Shown: positions 1 to 10,362 of the stretch, one piece after another
How the letters are laid out: each line of letters starts with the position of its first letter
Numbering within the stretch: position 1 is the stretch's first letter
Origin: Ilex aquifolium
Lineage: Eukaryota; Streptophyta; Magnoliopsida; Aquifoliales; Aquifoliaceae
Direction: 5' to 3'
Length of the DNA stretch: 64,000 nucleotides
Assembly: GCA_951799425.1 (NCBI GenBank)
Contig: OX637394.1
Location: 40,907,642-40,971,641, forward strand
The notes under the pieces: generated by a model
What the model was told of the DNA's origin: nothing
The model's input: the letters and a program-made list of their open reading frames with translations, nothing else
The model's database searches: none
Position numbers and translations under genes: made by a program

Positions 1-2
1 GG

Positions 3-869
3 CGGTCGGACCCTGAAGCTCATTTAAGGCAATATAAGCAAATGATGTCTCTCTATCATTCGGACCACCGATTATTGTGTCGGGTGTTCTCGATGAGTCT
101 TGGCGATTCCGCCATGAAATGGTTCGAAACCCTTCCACCTAGCAGTATAGGATCTTGGAAGGAGTTGACCAGGCAATTCTTGGCTCGATTCATTACAGGG
201 AGCAAGCGCCCCAAAGATGTCGGGTCATTGTTAACCTTGAGACGAAGGGAAGGAGAGACACTCCGCCAGTATGCCACCCGTTATTGGGAGGAGGTAAACG
301 AAGTGGAAGGTTGTTCTGAGGTCATGGCGGCTGCCTCCTTCAGACTTGGCCTCTCACGGGACACCGACCTCTATAGGTCCTTGACGAAAAAGACACCTGC
401 GGATATGGGAGAATTGATGGCCCAAATCAATAAGTACTCCAGGGTAGAGGATGCGATGTTGGGGGGCAAAGGGAAACTTTTGGCCCCAAAGAGGAAGGAA
501 AGAGAGAAAGAGGACCCCCCCTAGAAGGGATTAATGCCCCTGTCAGGGGGCTCCTTCAGAGGAATTCAAACCGTGTTCAAGGAGCCTATCTACAGACTAC
601 TCAACAGGATAAAGAGGGAGCCTTTCTTTAAATGGCCACCTAAAATGCTAGGTGATCCGTCCACCAGGAACCAGAAGGTAAGGTGCTCGTACCACCAAGA
701 TGTGGGGCACCTCACTGAGGACTGCAGAGTCTATAAATCCTTCCTGGAAAAGTTGGTGCAAGAGGGGCACCTGAAGGAGTACATTGAGGAAGCGGTGCCA
801 AGAGAGGCCCGTGTCGCCGATGGACAAGCAACCGTCCAAGGCAATGTCATTGACATCATCCACGTCTGA
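3..869 (+). pseudogene. gag: Ty3/gypsy gag (nucleocapsid precursor), 5' partial, interrupted by a stop
   Basis: The frame is open from base 3 and continues upstream of the window. It encodes a plant Retrotrans_gag domain with the typical run ending in MKWFETLPPSSIGSWKEL, followed by a basic and proline-rich segment. A TAG at 522-524 interrupts it, but the same frame resumes and runs to a TGA at 867-869. The second part contains a zinc-knuckle-like block (CSYHQDVGHLTEDC, about 691-732) and a charged helix typical of the end of plant gypsy Gag. Gag packages element RNA into virus-like particles in the cytoplasm. Because both halves share one frame, the damage is a point nonsense change and not an indel. 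Confidence 0.85.
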
Positions 870-917
870 CCCTCGGATCGTCCGACGTCTAATACCCTCA
901 GGTCTAATCTGAAGAGG

Positions 918-1517
918 GTGACTTTCACAAAGAAGGTGGACGAGGAGAAAGGGGACCGGCCTAGCAAGAGGGTCCGGACAAGTAACGAGGATATCACGTT
1001 TTCCAACGCCAACCTGATGGGCGTTGTTCTCCCTCATGAGGATGCCTTGATCCTCACCCTGAAGATTGGTAGCTTTGATGTCAAGAGAGTCCTGGTGGAT
1101 TCCGGAAGTTCCTCCGAAGTAATGTACTACGAGGTCCTGAAGCGTATGGGACTTGGCCCCCAAGATCTCGTCAAGGTAGACACGCCCCTTGTCGGGTTCA
1201 ATGGCTCATATGCTCTGCCCTTGGGAAAGATCACGCCGGGGCCAGTCACAACGGACACTGAATTTGTGGTGATAGACTCTGATTCACCTTACAACATAAT
1301 CATGGGGCGCGCCTGGCTACACGCACTGGGGGCAGTGCATTCCACTTACCACCAGAAGTTGAAATTTCCTACCCCGGAGGGAGTAAAAGAAATTCGCGGG
1401 GATCAGGCATCCGCCAAAACATGTTTCTATTCAGCCGTAAAGGTCGGGGTCGCCACCAGGGAAAAGGAACGACCCCCAGAGGAGGTGCTAAATAAATATC
1501 AATTACAGTCCGGATGA
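918..1517 (+). pseudogene. pol: Ty3/gypsy aspartic protease domain of Pol, degenerate
   Basis: It is in the same frame as gag and reverse transcriptase. The active-site motif is VDSGSS, with the catalytic Asp codon at 1098-1100 in the context RVLVDSGSSSEVMY. About 65 residues later comes the IMGRAWLHALGA block, which corresponds to the second conserved hydrophobic-Gly motif of plant gypsy proteases. The protease would cleave the Gag-Pol precursor. The segment ends at a TGA at 1515-1517, and the frame resumes immediately as the protease-RT linker. The TGAs at 867 and 1515 could both derive from CGA by deamination of methylated C; this is inference. It is not functional as it stands. Confidence 0.85.
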
Positions 1518-2326
1518 CTCGGGGTCGACGAGCTACGGGTCGACCCGGCGGACCGGTCGATGGAGGACCTCCTGAAGGTACCTTTGGTAGAAGGGCACGA
1601 AGAAAGATACTTCCTGATTGGCTCCACCATGTCCCTGGCTGAACAAAGGGACATGACCGATTTTTTGAGAAAAAATGCAGACGTATTTGCATGGGATTCC
1701 ACGGAAATGAAGGGGATAAACCCCGACATTATAACTCACAAGCTTCATGTCGATCCCACCCATAAACCTGTAAAGCAAAAGCCCCGACGCGCAACGCCGC
1801 ACCATGCCCAAGCTGTAAATGAAGAAGTGGAAAGGCTCCTGGAAGCCGACGCCATCCGAGAGGTGCAATTTCTGGAGTGGCTATCCAACACCGTTTGTGC
1901 AAAGAAGAAAGGTGGAAAATGGCGCGTATGTGTGGACTTCACAGACCTGAACAAAGCTTGTCCGAAGGATGACTTCCCCCTCCCAAAAGTGGACCAACTG
2001 GTGGACGCCACAGCAGGACACCAGCGCATGGCCTTCCTGGACGCCAGAGCTGGCTACCATCAGATTCCCCTCCATCTGTCCGATCAAGAGAAAACCGCAT
2101 TCATTACTCCAAGGGGAGTCTACTGTTACAAGGTCATGCCTTTCGGCCTAAAGAACGCTGGGGCCATATATCAAAGACTCATGAACCGAATGTTCAAGAG
2201 ACAGATAGGGGACACGATGGAAGTCTACGTCGACGACATGCTATTAAAGAGTCGAAGGAAGGATAACCACATTAAAGACCTAGAGGATACGTTCTCCACC
2301 CTCCGGGAGTATGGTTTAAAGTTGTG
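1518..2326 (+). pseudogene. pol: Ty3/gypsy reverse transcriptase domain, truncated
   Basis: It has the hallmark RT blocks in order: KKKGGKWRVCVDFTDLNKACPKD, the DARAGYHQIPL block, the VMPFGLKNAG block, and the catalytic YVDD (2226-2237) followed by MLLKSR. RT copies element RNA into DNA. Reading stays in the gag/protease frame from 1518. After YGLKL (about 2311-2325) the sequence departs from any RT and ends at a TGA (2334-2336). The thumb, RNase H and integrase are absent, so this copy cannot be autonomous. Its likely relatives are the plant non-chromoviral (Tat-like) gypsy lineages, given the antisense ORF downstream. Confidence 0.9.
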
Positions 2327-2327
2327 G

Positions 2328-2494
2328 GGGGTTTGAGTGAACTTCTTGTACCCCGGAATGTAGTCGAGAAGAAGATGGGCAGCTCGACCTAAGCCTCTGG
2401 TTCCCAAGAAATTCCACACGGAACTGATGTCGCCGATGTTCACCTGATTTCGAGGAAGGGCCGCTGTCTCGACGTCAGGAATCCCTGACAACAA
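2328..2494 (-). pseudogene. C-terminal continuation of the antisense ORF after a frameshift
   Basis: This minus-strand frame overlaps the end of the 258-residue antisense ORF and continues it toward the RT deletion junction. Its residues (NIGDISSVWNFLGTRGLGRAA) look like ordinary protein continuation, whereas the first frame stops at 2440. It ends where reverse-transcriptase homology begins, so the antisense ORF has lost its C-terminus in the same deletion that removed RNase H and integrase. Confidence 0.4.
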
Positions 2495-3216
2495 TAACAG
2501 TCAATCAGTTGTTGATCATTAGAAGAAAGTGGAAACTTAAACAAGAGAAGGGCCGACGTACTCGTAGTCCTCCACTGCTTGGGGCACCACAAGTCAGCAG
2601 CATATTTCGGACCGAGCCCTTTCTCCCATTGACTGCCGAAGATGAGAAGGTCATCCTTGTACCCCTTGTCGGAATCCAGAAGGTGGGTGACAAGGTACAT
2701 ACTGGGGTCCCGAGCCTTGAGATAGTACATCTGTTGAGGCATGATCCTCACCAAGGCGTAACAGAAAAGGATGTCGTCCAAACCAAGGTGCAGGTTGAGA
2801 CGTTCGTTCAAAGCAACGACACCCATGATGATCCTAAATGTGTTGAGGCAACATTGCTCAGGAAAGAGCCGGAATCGGCACAAGAAACGAAGGAGGAAGG
2901 GATGAAGAGGAAACCTAATTCCCCCCTCCATGATGGCCTTCGTATAGAAAGGCATCTCGGCTTCGGTGCCAACATCGGCCTTATGCCGATCTGCCTTGAA
3001 CTCGTCTACTGTCACCTTGGGGGGGATGGAGTAATGGTTTTTAAAGTTCACTATTTGTTGCCGACCCTTGACGGTATATTTCCGGGGCCGAGAAGGACCA
3101 GCCTCGTCTGCCTCGACGATCCTATTTGGACGGCGTCTGGGCATTTCTCGGGGAAAAGAAGGTCCTATAGGGTGTTTTTCCTGGTTAATGGACCGGCGGG
3201 GTTCAACGGAAAACAC
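2440..3216 (-). CDS. antisense extra ORF (aORF) of the gypsy element, plant-transposon-protein-like
   Basis: A 258-residue ORF runs on the strand opposite to gag-pol, between the deletion junction and the polypurine tract. The N-terminus is basic (RRRPNRIVEADEAGPSRPRK). The middle has blocks such as GGIRFPLHPFLLRFL and LNLHLGLDDILFCYALVR, resembling the plant family annotated as putative gypsy-type transposon / Transposase_28. Extra antisense ORFs just upstream of the 3' LTR are known from plant Tat-lineage gypsy elements; their role is unknown. The reading frame is probably shifted near 2440-2494: a second minus frame (2328-2494) continues with plausible aORF-like residues (VNIGDISSVWNFLGTRGLG) up to the deletion junction. 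I treat it as a degenerate but still long aORF. The family assignment rests on motif memory only. Confidence 0.6.
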   Translation of the reverse strand: MFSVEPRRSINQEKHPIGPSFPREMPRRRPNRIVEADEAGPSRPRKYTVKGRQQIVNFKNHYSIPPKVTVDEFKADRHKADVGTEAEMPFYTKAIMEGGIRFPLHPFLLRFLCRFRLFPEQCCLNTFRIIMGVVALNERLNLHLGLDDILFCYALVRIMPQQMYYLKARDPSMYLVTHLLDSDKGYKDDLLIFGSQWEKGLGPKYAADLWCPKQWRTTSTSALLLFKFPLSSNDQQLIDCYCCQGFLTSRQRPFLEIR

Positions 3217-3525
3217 AACGACGAATGGGAAGGTGATGGGACCAAACTACTCTTGCCACTGGTGGAGAAAGGGCAGGCGACCAGTCACCGAAAAAAAAAA
3301 AACAAAAAAAAGGGTGGGAAAAGAAGAGCAAACGATACAAGCGAACTCACCGGAATAAGGGAGAAGAATGGGAGATGTAGCAACAGGTGGCCTTCGTCTT
3401 CAGCAAAATATCAACGGAGGAGGCAAAACGAATCAGTAGCAGTGGCTCCGGCGATTCTCCGGCAAGAAATGGCCCCAAGAGGATTACTGGTTTTCGAAAA
3501 GGTGAGCAGGCGGGGACTAAGTCAT

Positions 3526-3535
3526 GTTTATATAG
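3526..3535 (-). promoter_or_regulatory. candidate TATA box for the antisense ORF
   Basis: The minus strand reads CTATATAAAC, about 310 bp upstream of the first ATG of the antisense ORF (3216). No other good TATA sequence lies between the polypurine tract and that ATG on the minus strand. Assignment as a promoter is inference. Confidence 0.35.
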
Positions 3536-3684
3536 GACCTATTCTCATCATTGCGCACGAAGCACAATGTTGGGCGCATTTAATGCGCACGACCTCCGAA
3601 TGGGGGAATACGGCTGCAGAAGTGATGGAGTTGTTGAGCCCTTTCACTTTCTTGACGACACGTCTCCTCTACCGTACGAAGGCC

Positions 3685-3701
3685 AAGGGCTGGGGGGCAG
3701 T
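3685..3701 (+). other. polypurine tract of the gypsy element
   Basis: The G-rich run AAGGGCTGGGGGGCAGT lies directly before TGATGGGAC, the same arrangement as the polypurine tract and LTR start of the Gag-only element at 47481-47500. It primes plus-strand DNA synthesis. Confidence 0.6.
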
Positions 3702-4816
3702 TGATGGGACATTTTGTGAAAGCAACACGATGACGACACGTGGTCTCGGCACCAGAGTACCACCGATTGTAGGGAGACGACACGTGGCCTCGACATCAAG
3801 GGTACTTCACTTACCCCGACGTCGACATGTGCCCTCGGCTCCAACGGAACTTCAGTGTTCTTCAGCACCCACGTGTTCTCGGCTCCAAGGCTTCTCGGGA
3901 TAAAAAGACCCGACTACGCGTTCTCGGCGCCAAGTCACCCCCGTCTGACGCCATGACAACGATCCACCCTCAGTCTGAGAGGCTCCTCGATGGGGGCACG
4001 TCACCTTGGTCCTAGGGAATGCGCCGATGTCTCTTGACCTATTAAACTGAGTCAAATATTGAATCATCAGCCCGCACTTCTAATCAATTCAGAGAGACAG
4101 GGTGGACAGGGCTGGCAACCAAGGGGATTTGGACACGTGGCGTTATGAACAGGATCGTACATGATTTTGCGGCTATGCAGAGGATCATTTAATAGATTCC
4201 CAGAGCGATGGGACGTCCATGATGACTGATGGAGCCCGGAAAGGGGCGCATTAAGTGCCTCAGAGATCAGACATTTAATGTCTCTACATCGAAGGAAGAG
4301 CATTTATTGCTCGGGCACCAGGGGAAGAGGTCATTAATTGTTCGGGATGCCGAGCATTTAAGAACCAGCAGTCATCCCTGCAAAAGAGAAAGAACGCTTC
4401 CCCATGACTGGCGCAGCCTACTATTCACTAGCCTGTAATGATGACTACCAACAAAGGTATAAATAGTCCTCTAAGAGACGAAACACATGTACACAAGATA
4501 CAACAACTAAAACAAAAGAGTGTTCTCAAGATTCTCTCTCTTTAAAACGAACTAACTTGACCGTCGGAGGGGATACGCCGGAGACACTCCGGCGCCCTTC
4601 TAACCCTTCTTTTGAATGTCAGGTTACGCCGGAGTATGCTACTGTCCGTTGGGATCGACCTAACCGCCTTGGAGTTGAGCTATCCTCACCAACCAGATTC
4701 TCTTTGATTGCACCGTGCCCCTCCCCTCTTTACCACGAGATCGTTGACATCTAAGGTAAACACGAGTTCACCTGTGACCTGTTCCTACTCATCTATCTAT
4801 TGTGCAAAAATCAGCA
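3702..4816 (+). repeat. 3' LTR of the gypsy element (about 1.1 kb)
   Basis: It starts TGATGGGAC right after the polypurine tract and ends in TCAGCA; native flank resumes at 4817, as judged against copies 2 and 5. The U3 half holds imperfect repeats built on CACGTG(G/T)nCTCGGC (about 3738-3890) and small palindromes such as GACATTTAATGTC and GAGCATTTATTGCTC (4269-4312). U3 is followed by a TATA box and a pyrimidine-rich leader. The left border is by motif only, since the 5' LTR is not in the window. Confidence 0.65.
4458..4466 (+). promoter_or_regulatory. TATA box of the gypsy LTR
   Basis: TATAAATAG lies about 350 bp before the LTR end, followed by an A/C-rich stretch typical of a plant LTR transcription start region. 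Confidence 0.6.
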
Positions 4817-4870
4817 CGCACAAGTTCAGTCGAGATGCTTGCAAGTTTCTTTTGATCCAAGATTGAGTAA

Positions 4871-5374
4871 TGCTCCATTTGGTAAGTATGGATGGAAAGT
4901 ATAAGGGATACATTTTTTATCCTTCAAGGAAGGAAAGTAAAAATGATATACTTTCATTCATTTGTGTTTGGTTGGATGGATGAAAAATAAAAATAATTAA
5001 TTTTTTTTTTTGCTTGTTAAGATGGAAAAAATATATATATATATTTTTTAATTTTTAAAAATTTTATTTTTAAATTTTTTTAAAAAAAGTATAAATACAT
5101 ATTTTATCATTGTATTTATATATAAAATTAATTTATACATAATATATGTATATATCAAAGGATATATAGACAAATAAGATACATTTCAACACAAATAATT
5201 AAGTTTTTATCCATTTTCCTTCCAATTTTGAAGGGATTGATTTTGGTGAGTTGGAAAAAAAATTCATCAATCCACTTTTCCAGCCATCATATTTTCTTTA
5301 CTTACCAAATATAATGTTTTATCTATCCCTCTAACTTTTCATCCTTCCATTTTTCCACCCTACCAAACGAAGCA
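4871..5374. mobile_element. Tourist-like (PIF/Harbinger) MITE, 504 bp
   Basis: The ends are TGCTCCATTTGGTA and TACCAAACGAAGCA, near-perfect inverted repeats, flanked on both sides by TAA (4868-4870, 5375-5377). Copy 2 has the uninterrupted site (gagtaagaatct, about 20044-20055), which fixes both borders. Three-base TAA/TTA duplications are typical of PIF/Harbinger. The interior is very AT-rich with no ORF. A relative lies at 18532-19353. Confidence 0.8.
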
Positions 5375-5674
5375 TAAGAATCTAAACTTGACTTTTGATT
5401 TCAATTTGGGCTCAAGTTTGACCAGTCACAACCAAACCGTGCTTAAGCATACCTACACATAATATCCTTCAAATAAAAAGTGTAAACTCACACTCCAATG
5501 AAATTTAGTGCAATTTGGATCCTAAATGCTTGATTCTTGGACTTTAAAAATTGCAAACTGAACCAAACATAAAAATTGACAAAAAAATAAAAAAACAAAG
5601 ATAAAACATTTCAAAATTTAAAAAAAAAAGAAAAGAAAAGAAACCAAGATAAAAGGCAGAAAAGTTCTTGTTAC

Positions 5675-6429
5675 CAGAGAGACCAACTGCAATGATCACG
5701 GCCCTTGATTTATTTTTGGTGGCAATTGAATGGGAATCACTGTGTCTTCGTAGTAACCGAGAGATTACTATGAGGCCCAAGACACGAGCTACAACCTTCA
5801 TTGCCTTGTTTCGTGACTTCCCGCCATTCATAGGCACCTTAATGACCACCTTTTGCAGAACAAAATCAAATTTGAGTCAGAATGTTATCACTTGCTAGAA
5901 TACTACAACTAATTTGATTTTTTTCGTAAGTAGATATTTTAAAGAAAAATCAATTTCATAAGTAAATTAAAAATAAAAAAGGGGCGTCGTAGGATTATTA
6001 TCCCTACAAGAAACAAGAATTTTAGTTGCGCAAAAAACCGTCACTAATAGTCTTAATTGGTAGCGACTTCCACTGTGGTTGCCTCTATAGCCATGCCATG
6101 AATTGTCCCGTCGCTACTAAATATCAAGTTTCAATAGTAAAATTGTATTTTTTTTCCCACTAAACTCTTGAATTATAGCTAGCGATGAGATATATGTATA
6201 TATATCGGCACTAATACACTTATGTAGTATAGTTTGTAAGAGTGATATATATGCATTTCACTATACAAATAATGCATCTACATGTATGTGTGCATACTAC
6301 AAATAAGCGATTAATCTCAGAGAAAAAGAACAAAATTACAAAGAAACGGTACCTACTATAATAATTTAAAAATAAATATTTTTCTCAAAAATAATGTTAG
6401 TAAATAATAACTAATTATACCTTCTTCAT
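5675..6429 (-). pseudogene. HMA-domain protein gene, copy 1 (exons 1 and 2 only)
   Basis: Exon 1 (6421-6429) encodes MKK and is followed by a GT donor. Exon 2 (5675-5855) encodes the first strand and helix of a heavy-metal-associated fold (KVVIKVPMNGGKSRNKAMK), the family's inserted segment, and IAVGLSG, then a GT donor. The intron-1 acceptor, CAG in copies 2, 4 and 5, reads CTG here (plus strand 5856-5858), so normal splicing is probably lost. Exon 3 should lie toward lower coordinates, but the gypsy LTR begins at 4816 and no exon 3 is found. It is the most disrupted of the type-1 genes. A MULE MITE sits just upstream of its TATA-like sequence. Confidence 0.75.
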
Positions 6430-6559
6430 AGTCTTGGTTGGGTGGATATGACAGTAGTGAGAACCCTCTAGCAGGGAAAAGATGGGGTGTCTGGAGTCTC
6501 TTGGAGAGACAATTTAAAAGGTCTTTTATGAATGGAAATGCAGTGAGAGATATGTCCTA

Positions 6560-6568
6560 CTGTTTATA
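6560..6568 (-). promoter_or_regulatory. TATA box of HMA copy 1
   Basis: The minus strand reads TATAAACAG, about 130 bp upstream of the exon-1 ATG. The other copies have TATAAATAG at the matching place. A MITE begins at 6579, about 10 bp further upstream. Confidence 0.6.
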
Positions 6569-6578
6569 ATAAATCTAT

Positions 6579-7072
6579 GGGCAAATAGCAGTTTGCACTC
6601 AGAAAGATTAAAAAAAAAATTAATTTACACCCTCAAAAATCAATTATTTTAAATTACACCCCCAGTAAATTAATTAGTAGCAATGTGACCCCAACCATAA
6701 TGTTCGTTGCGATTTTCATCAAATTGTCAGCCACGTTAGATGCACGTGATGACTTTTGTCGGATTATGGCGCTTCCCCATGTCTCACGTGCCTGACAATA
6801 CAATAAAAATCGTCATGGACATTATGGTTGGGATTGCGATTTTCGTCAAATTGACAACCGCGTGAAATACACGTGATGACTTTTGTTTGATTATAACCCT
6901 TCCCCTTTTCAAGTACGTTTCACGTGGTTGTCAATTTGATGAAAATCGCAATGAACATTGTGATTGGGGTCACATTGCTACCAATTAGTTTAATTGATGG
7001 TGCAATTTGAAACAATTGATCTTTGAGGGTGCAAATTTTTTAATTTTTTGGGACGTAAACTGCCATTTGCCC
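6579..7072. mobile_element. MULE-type MITE with long inverted arms, upstream of HMA copy 1
   Basis: The left end is GGGCAAATAGCAGTTTGCAC; the right end is its inverted counterpart finishing in GCCATTTGCCC. Flanks are 9-bp duplications (6570-6578 and 7073-7081, TAAATCTTT with two changes on the left). The arms are long: the AGCAATGTGACCCCAACC region is repeated inverted as TTGGGGTCACATTGCT. It carries CACGTG sequences. Copies 3a and 4 have the empty site. Confidence 0.85.
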
Positions 7073-7081
7073 TAAATCTTT

Positions 7082-8097
7082 TGGGGGTGATTATCAATGT
7101 AAAATTTAGGTGTCCCACATTCATTTTAGACATTTCCAGCCAGCCTCTTGGAAGAAGGTTGTGCTGTGACTCTATGGGAGAGGTGGGACACCAGAAAATT
7201 TGTGACTTCGGTCATCTTTGGTTGTTATGATGGGGAGGTAACAGTAACATCACAAAGAACTAAAAGAAAACGACTAGCCTTTGACTTATTCTAGTCACAT
7301 ATTTTTTAAATTTGTGGGTGCGATATAAATTCTAAATATGTAAAATCATCCATGAATTACACATGTTGGGTAACTCGGAGTTCTTTTATGAGAATCGAAT
7401 TTGAGATGTCAAACCAGTAACATTTGAAGTATATATATTATGTATTTATCTTCATCCAATCTACCGTAGCAAGTTAAATCACCACTAGGTTTTTCGATGC
7501 TTACACCTATGGCCATAGACGCAATTTATGATGTCAAAAGAGACTAATTGTTCATAGTAAAATCTCGAGCATTTTCTTACTTTTTTAAATGTTTTGTTTT
7601 GTTTTGTTTTGCTAGGAAAAGAGAGAAAAAATTTTCCATGCCTTCTCTAAAGTGTCTGATATTTTGATGAGCTTCAAACTAAGATTTAGATTTTGTTGAG
7701 AGAAAAAAAAATGGGAAAAGCGTCACAAGGTAGTCGGAGTGTTCTAAGATTATTATCTCGAGATTTTAAGTCCAAACTTTACAAGAGAAGTTTAATTTTC
7801 CGAATAGTTACATTCACCAAAAATTTTCCGAGTACCCCTTTGCTTATCATCTGGTTGTTAAGTCTTCAAGACTCGTAATATGTGATATTAAAAGCATTAT
7901 TATATGGGAATTGTTTGGGCAGCCATGAAAGTCTGCGAATGTGATTTTTGACTTTGCCATTTGAGAAAGGGACATATGGTGCCTAACATGGTTTGGAACC
8001 GACCGATGATGACTTACTTGTGGAAGTTTGGGACCTCGTAGGCAATTACAAATTACTAACAATGATTATGTTTAGTATATTAACAATGAGTTTCAAC
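7082..8097. repeat. A-type flank, first part (non-coding)
   Basis: This is the duplicated upstream DNA of HMA copy 1. It matches 31226-32050 and, more loosely, 41166-41945 in the later A-type units, and a diverged form occurs in B-type flanks (21418 onward). No gene was recognised; short ORFs here are not conserved as proteins between copies. Confidence 0.6.
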
Positions 8098-8105
8098 ATT
8101 AAATG

Positions 8106-8995
8106 TAGGGCCGGCCAATGAAAATTGGGACCCTAAGCGAAAGTGTTAAATGGGGGCATATCAAAATTTATCAAAAAAAATATATATATTGTATGATTAA
8201 AATTTTATTTAAATTTAAAATTTTTCATTTTTTGTGATGCAAAATTAGTAATCAAATTTTTATATTCGACTTTTGCTAGTATATTTTTTCAATGCATAAT
8301 ATGACTAATTCATTCAATCTTTCTTGTGTTATAGTTGATCGTAAGTAGAATTTTATGAGTTTTAATTTTGAAAAAACTTGACATATTTCAAACCTAAAAT
8401 TCTTGTGAATAAAATATATTATAAAATAAAAAATAATTATACTAAGAGAACAATCTAATATCTTATAAAACTCAATAAAAATTAAACACAATATCACATG
8501 ATAAATAAAAATTGTATTAACTTTGAATTGACAATTTGTTCGCCTCCCAAATCATCTACTATTTCAAACTTTCACAATAAAAAAGAATAATTGAATTAAA
8601 TTAATCCTATCAATAAAAATATTAAAAAATTAAATTACTAATCAAATAAATATGTATCTTTTCAATTTAATCTAGGTTGCAAGAAAGAGATAAATAATTA
8701 TATTATATGAACTTTTTTTACTTGGGGAGAGAGAGAGATTAGACTTTTAGGCTTTAATTGTGAAAAATTAATTCTTGTCTTTTTTTTGGACTTTCAAATC
8801 TTTTAACCGTTGGAAAAAGTTAGAGAGATATGTGAATTGGGCATTTGTTTTAGTCTAGGCCTGGTAAAAATTTCCATAAGATTGGACCCTTTAAACCAAA
8901 ATTCTTTGGTCAATTTAAATTACAGTTAAAGAATATACTTATTATTTGGGGCCCTAAACAATTGCTTAAGTGGCCTTTCTATTGGGCCGACCCGG
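8106..8995. mobile_element. hAT-like non-autonomous element, 890 bp
   Basis: The ends are TAGGGCCGGCC and GGCCGACCCGG (imperfect inverted repeats), flanked by a perfect 8-bp duplication ATTAAATG (8098-8105 and 8996-9003). HMA unit 4 has the empty site, a single ATTAAATG, at about 41945-41952. Eight-base duplications and GGGCC-rich ends are typical of hAT. No transposase ORF was seen. Confidence 0.75.
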
Positions 8996-9003
8996 ATTAA
9001 ATG

Positions 9004-9640
9004 CACCATATTATTAATTTAATGGTCACAACGCATTGTATTATCAAATTATATCTTTAAATTATGTCTCAATATCATTAGTGTATATTTAGTTTGGGTA
9101 TTAAGGGGGTGAATTAGATTAATTTAATCTGATAATAATATAATACTAAGTTTGGATGAAGTTATAGTAATTCGATATTAATTTTAATTAATCTCGACCC
9201 GGTTCACTATTGTCATTTAACATTTAATATTAGGTAGTAATGAATACTATGTAGTAATTAGTATTATTTATAACAAATTAAGTATTAAAAATGCAATAAT
9301 TTTATGCAAATTTAGAGTCACACATTCATATAAAAGTTACACATTATGCAAATTCTTACATTCAATATTTGTTTTATCATTTTTAATTTAATACGACACA
9401 CTATTACTTAATCCAAACATAAATTTGGTATTATAATTATAAATTTATATATTATCCTAAATTTATTATACAATGATAAGATTAAATAGTACTCTTTTTA
9501 ACACCATTCTATAGATCGGATAAGAACTAATTATTCAATCTTGTCTTTTATTTGTGCTTTAACCAAACATGCCCTTTAGTGTTGCGAAATATAAGGGTAA
9601 GTCAAGGCGCCCCATTCACACTACCGTCCCTAGGGTCCCA
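9004..9640. repeat. A-type flank, second part (non-coding)
   Basis: This matches 32658-33290 and 41953-42625. It is AT-rich and no gene is apparent. It ends in an A-tract (CCCAAAAAAAATT) that is the target of the Mutator-like element at 9650. Confidence 0.6.
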
Positions 9641-9904
9641 AAAAAAATTGTGAAAATTGAAAGTGAGTCCCTCTAGATGTACTTGTTTGGTGATAAGTCC
9701 TGCAAGGAAATTTATAAGGGGCTAAGTCCATGTTTAAAATTATATGTAATGACTTAAGTCAACTTTTTTTTTATCTCAAAAATACCCTTCCTTGAAAAGA
9801 AATTAAATTAATTTCCTATTTTAGAAATTGTTATTCCTTAATTCAAGGTCAATTAAAATATGTCAATAAAATCTCCATCATAAATTTAAAATTCAAATTC
9901 AAAA

Positions 9905-9952
<48 letters not shown>

Positions 9953-9954
9953 AA

Positions 9955-10300
9955 TTCATGTTACTATTTTTTTTATTATGTTACTGTTCATGATACTGCT
10001 TTTGTTGAGTATGTTACTGTTCATGTTATTATTATGTTGAGCATGTTACTGTTTTTGTTGAGTATGTTACTGCTATTATTTTACTAAATATTAATATTCA
10101 ATGTTACAATTTTTTTTTTTTTGAATATTATTATTTTTTGTGTTTGAATGGTACTATTTTTTGCATTTGAATTTGAGAGAAATAATTATTGTCTAGTATG
10201 TTACAGTTTTTGTTAAGCATGTTACTATTTTTGTTGAACATGCTAATATTTTTGTTGAACATTTTACTGTAGTCATTTTTTAAAAATATTAATATTGAAT
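9955..10300. repeat. irregular tandem repeat within the MULE
   Basis: About a dozen degenerate copies of a unit near TGTTACTGTTTTTGTTGAGTA occur. They are bordered by an AT dinucleotide run at about 9922-9950 and another at 10329-10357. No coding sense. Confidence 0.6.
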
Positions 10301-10324
10301 ATTTTAATTTTTTTTTATGTTTAA

Positions 10325-10362
<38 letters not shown>

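Larger units (their letters stand above)
1..4816 (+). mobile_element. Ty3/gypsy LTR retrotransposon, 3' part, decayed and internally deleted
   Basis: The element enters from the left edge. In order it carries gag (to 869), protease (about 918-1517), reverse transcriptase (to about 2326), an antisense ORF (2440-3216, minus), a polypurine tract (about 3685-3701) and a 3' LTR (3702-4816). RNase H and integrase, expected between reverse transcriptase and the antisense ORF, are missing: the RT frame breaks at about 2326 and is joined directly to the far end of the antisense ORF. The right border is supported by copies 2 and 5, where homologous flank (20003, 57970) runs on without an LTR. The 5' LTR and the other target-site duplication lie outside the window. 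The insertion lies on the 3' side of HMA copy 1, separating its exon 2 from any exon 3. Confidence 0.85.

Noticed and set aside
2509..3903. 464-codon plus-strand ORF, the longest open frame in the window
   Set aside because: It lies opposite the antisense ORF, runs through the polypurine tract and into the LTR, and shows no domain. The minus-strand frame has the recognisable blocks.
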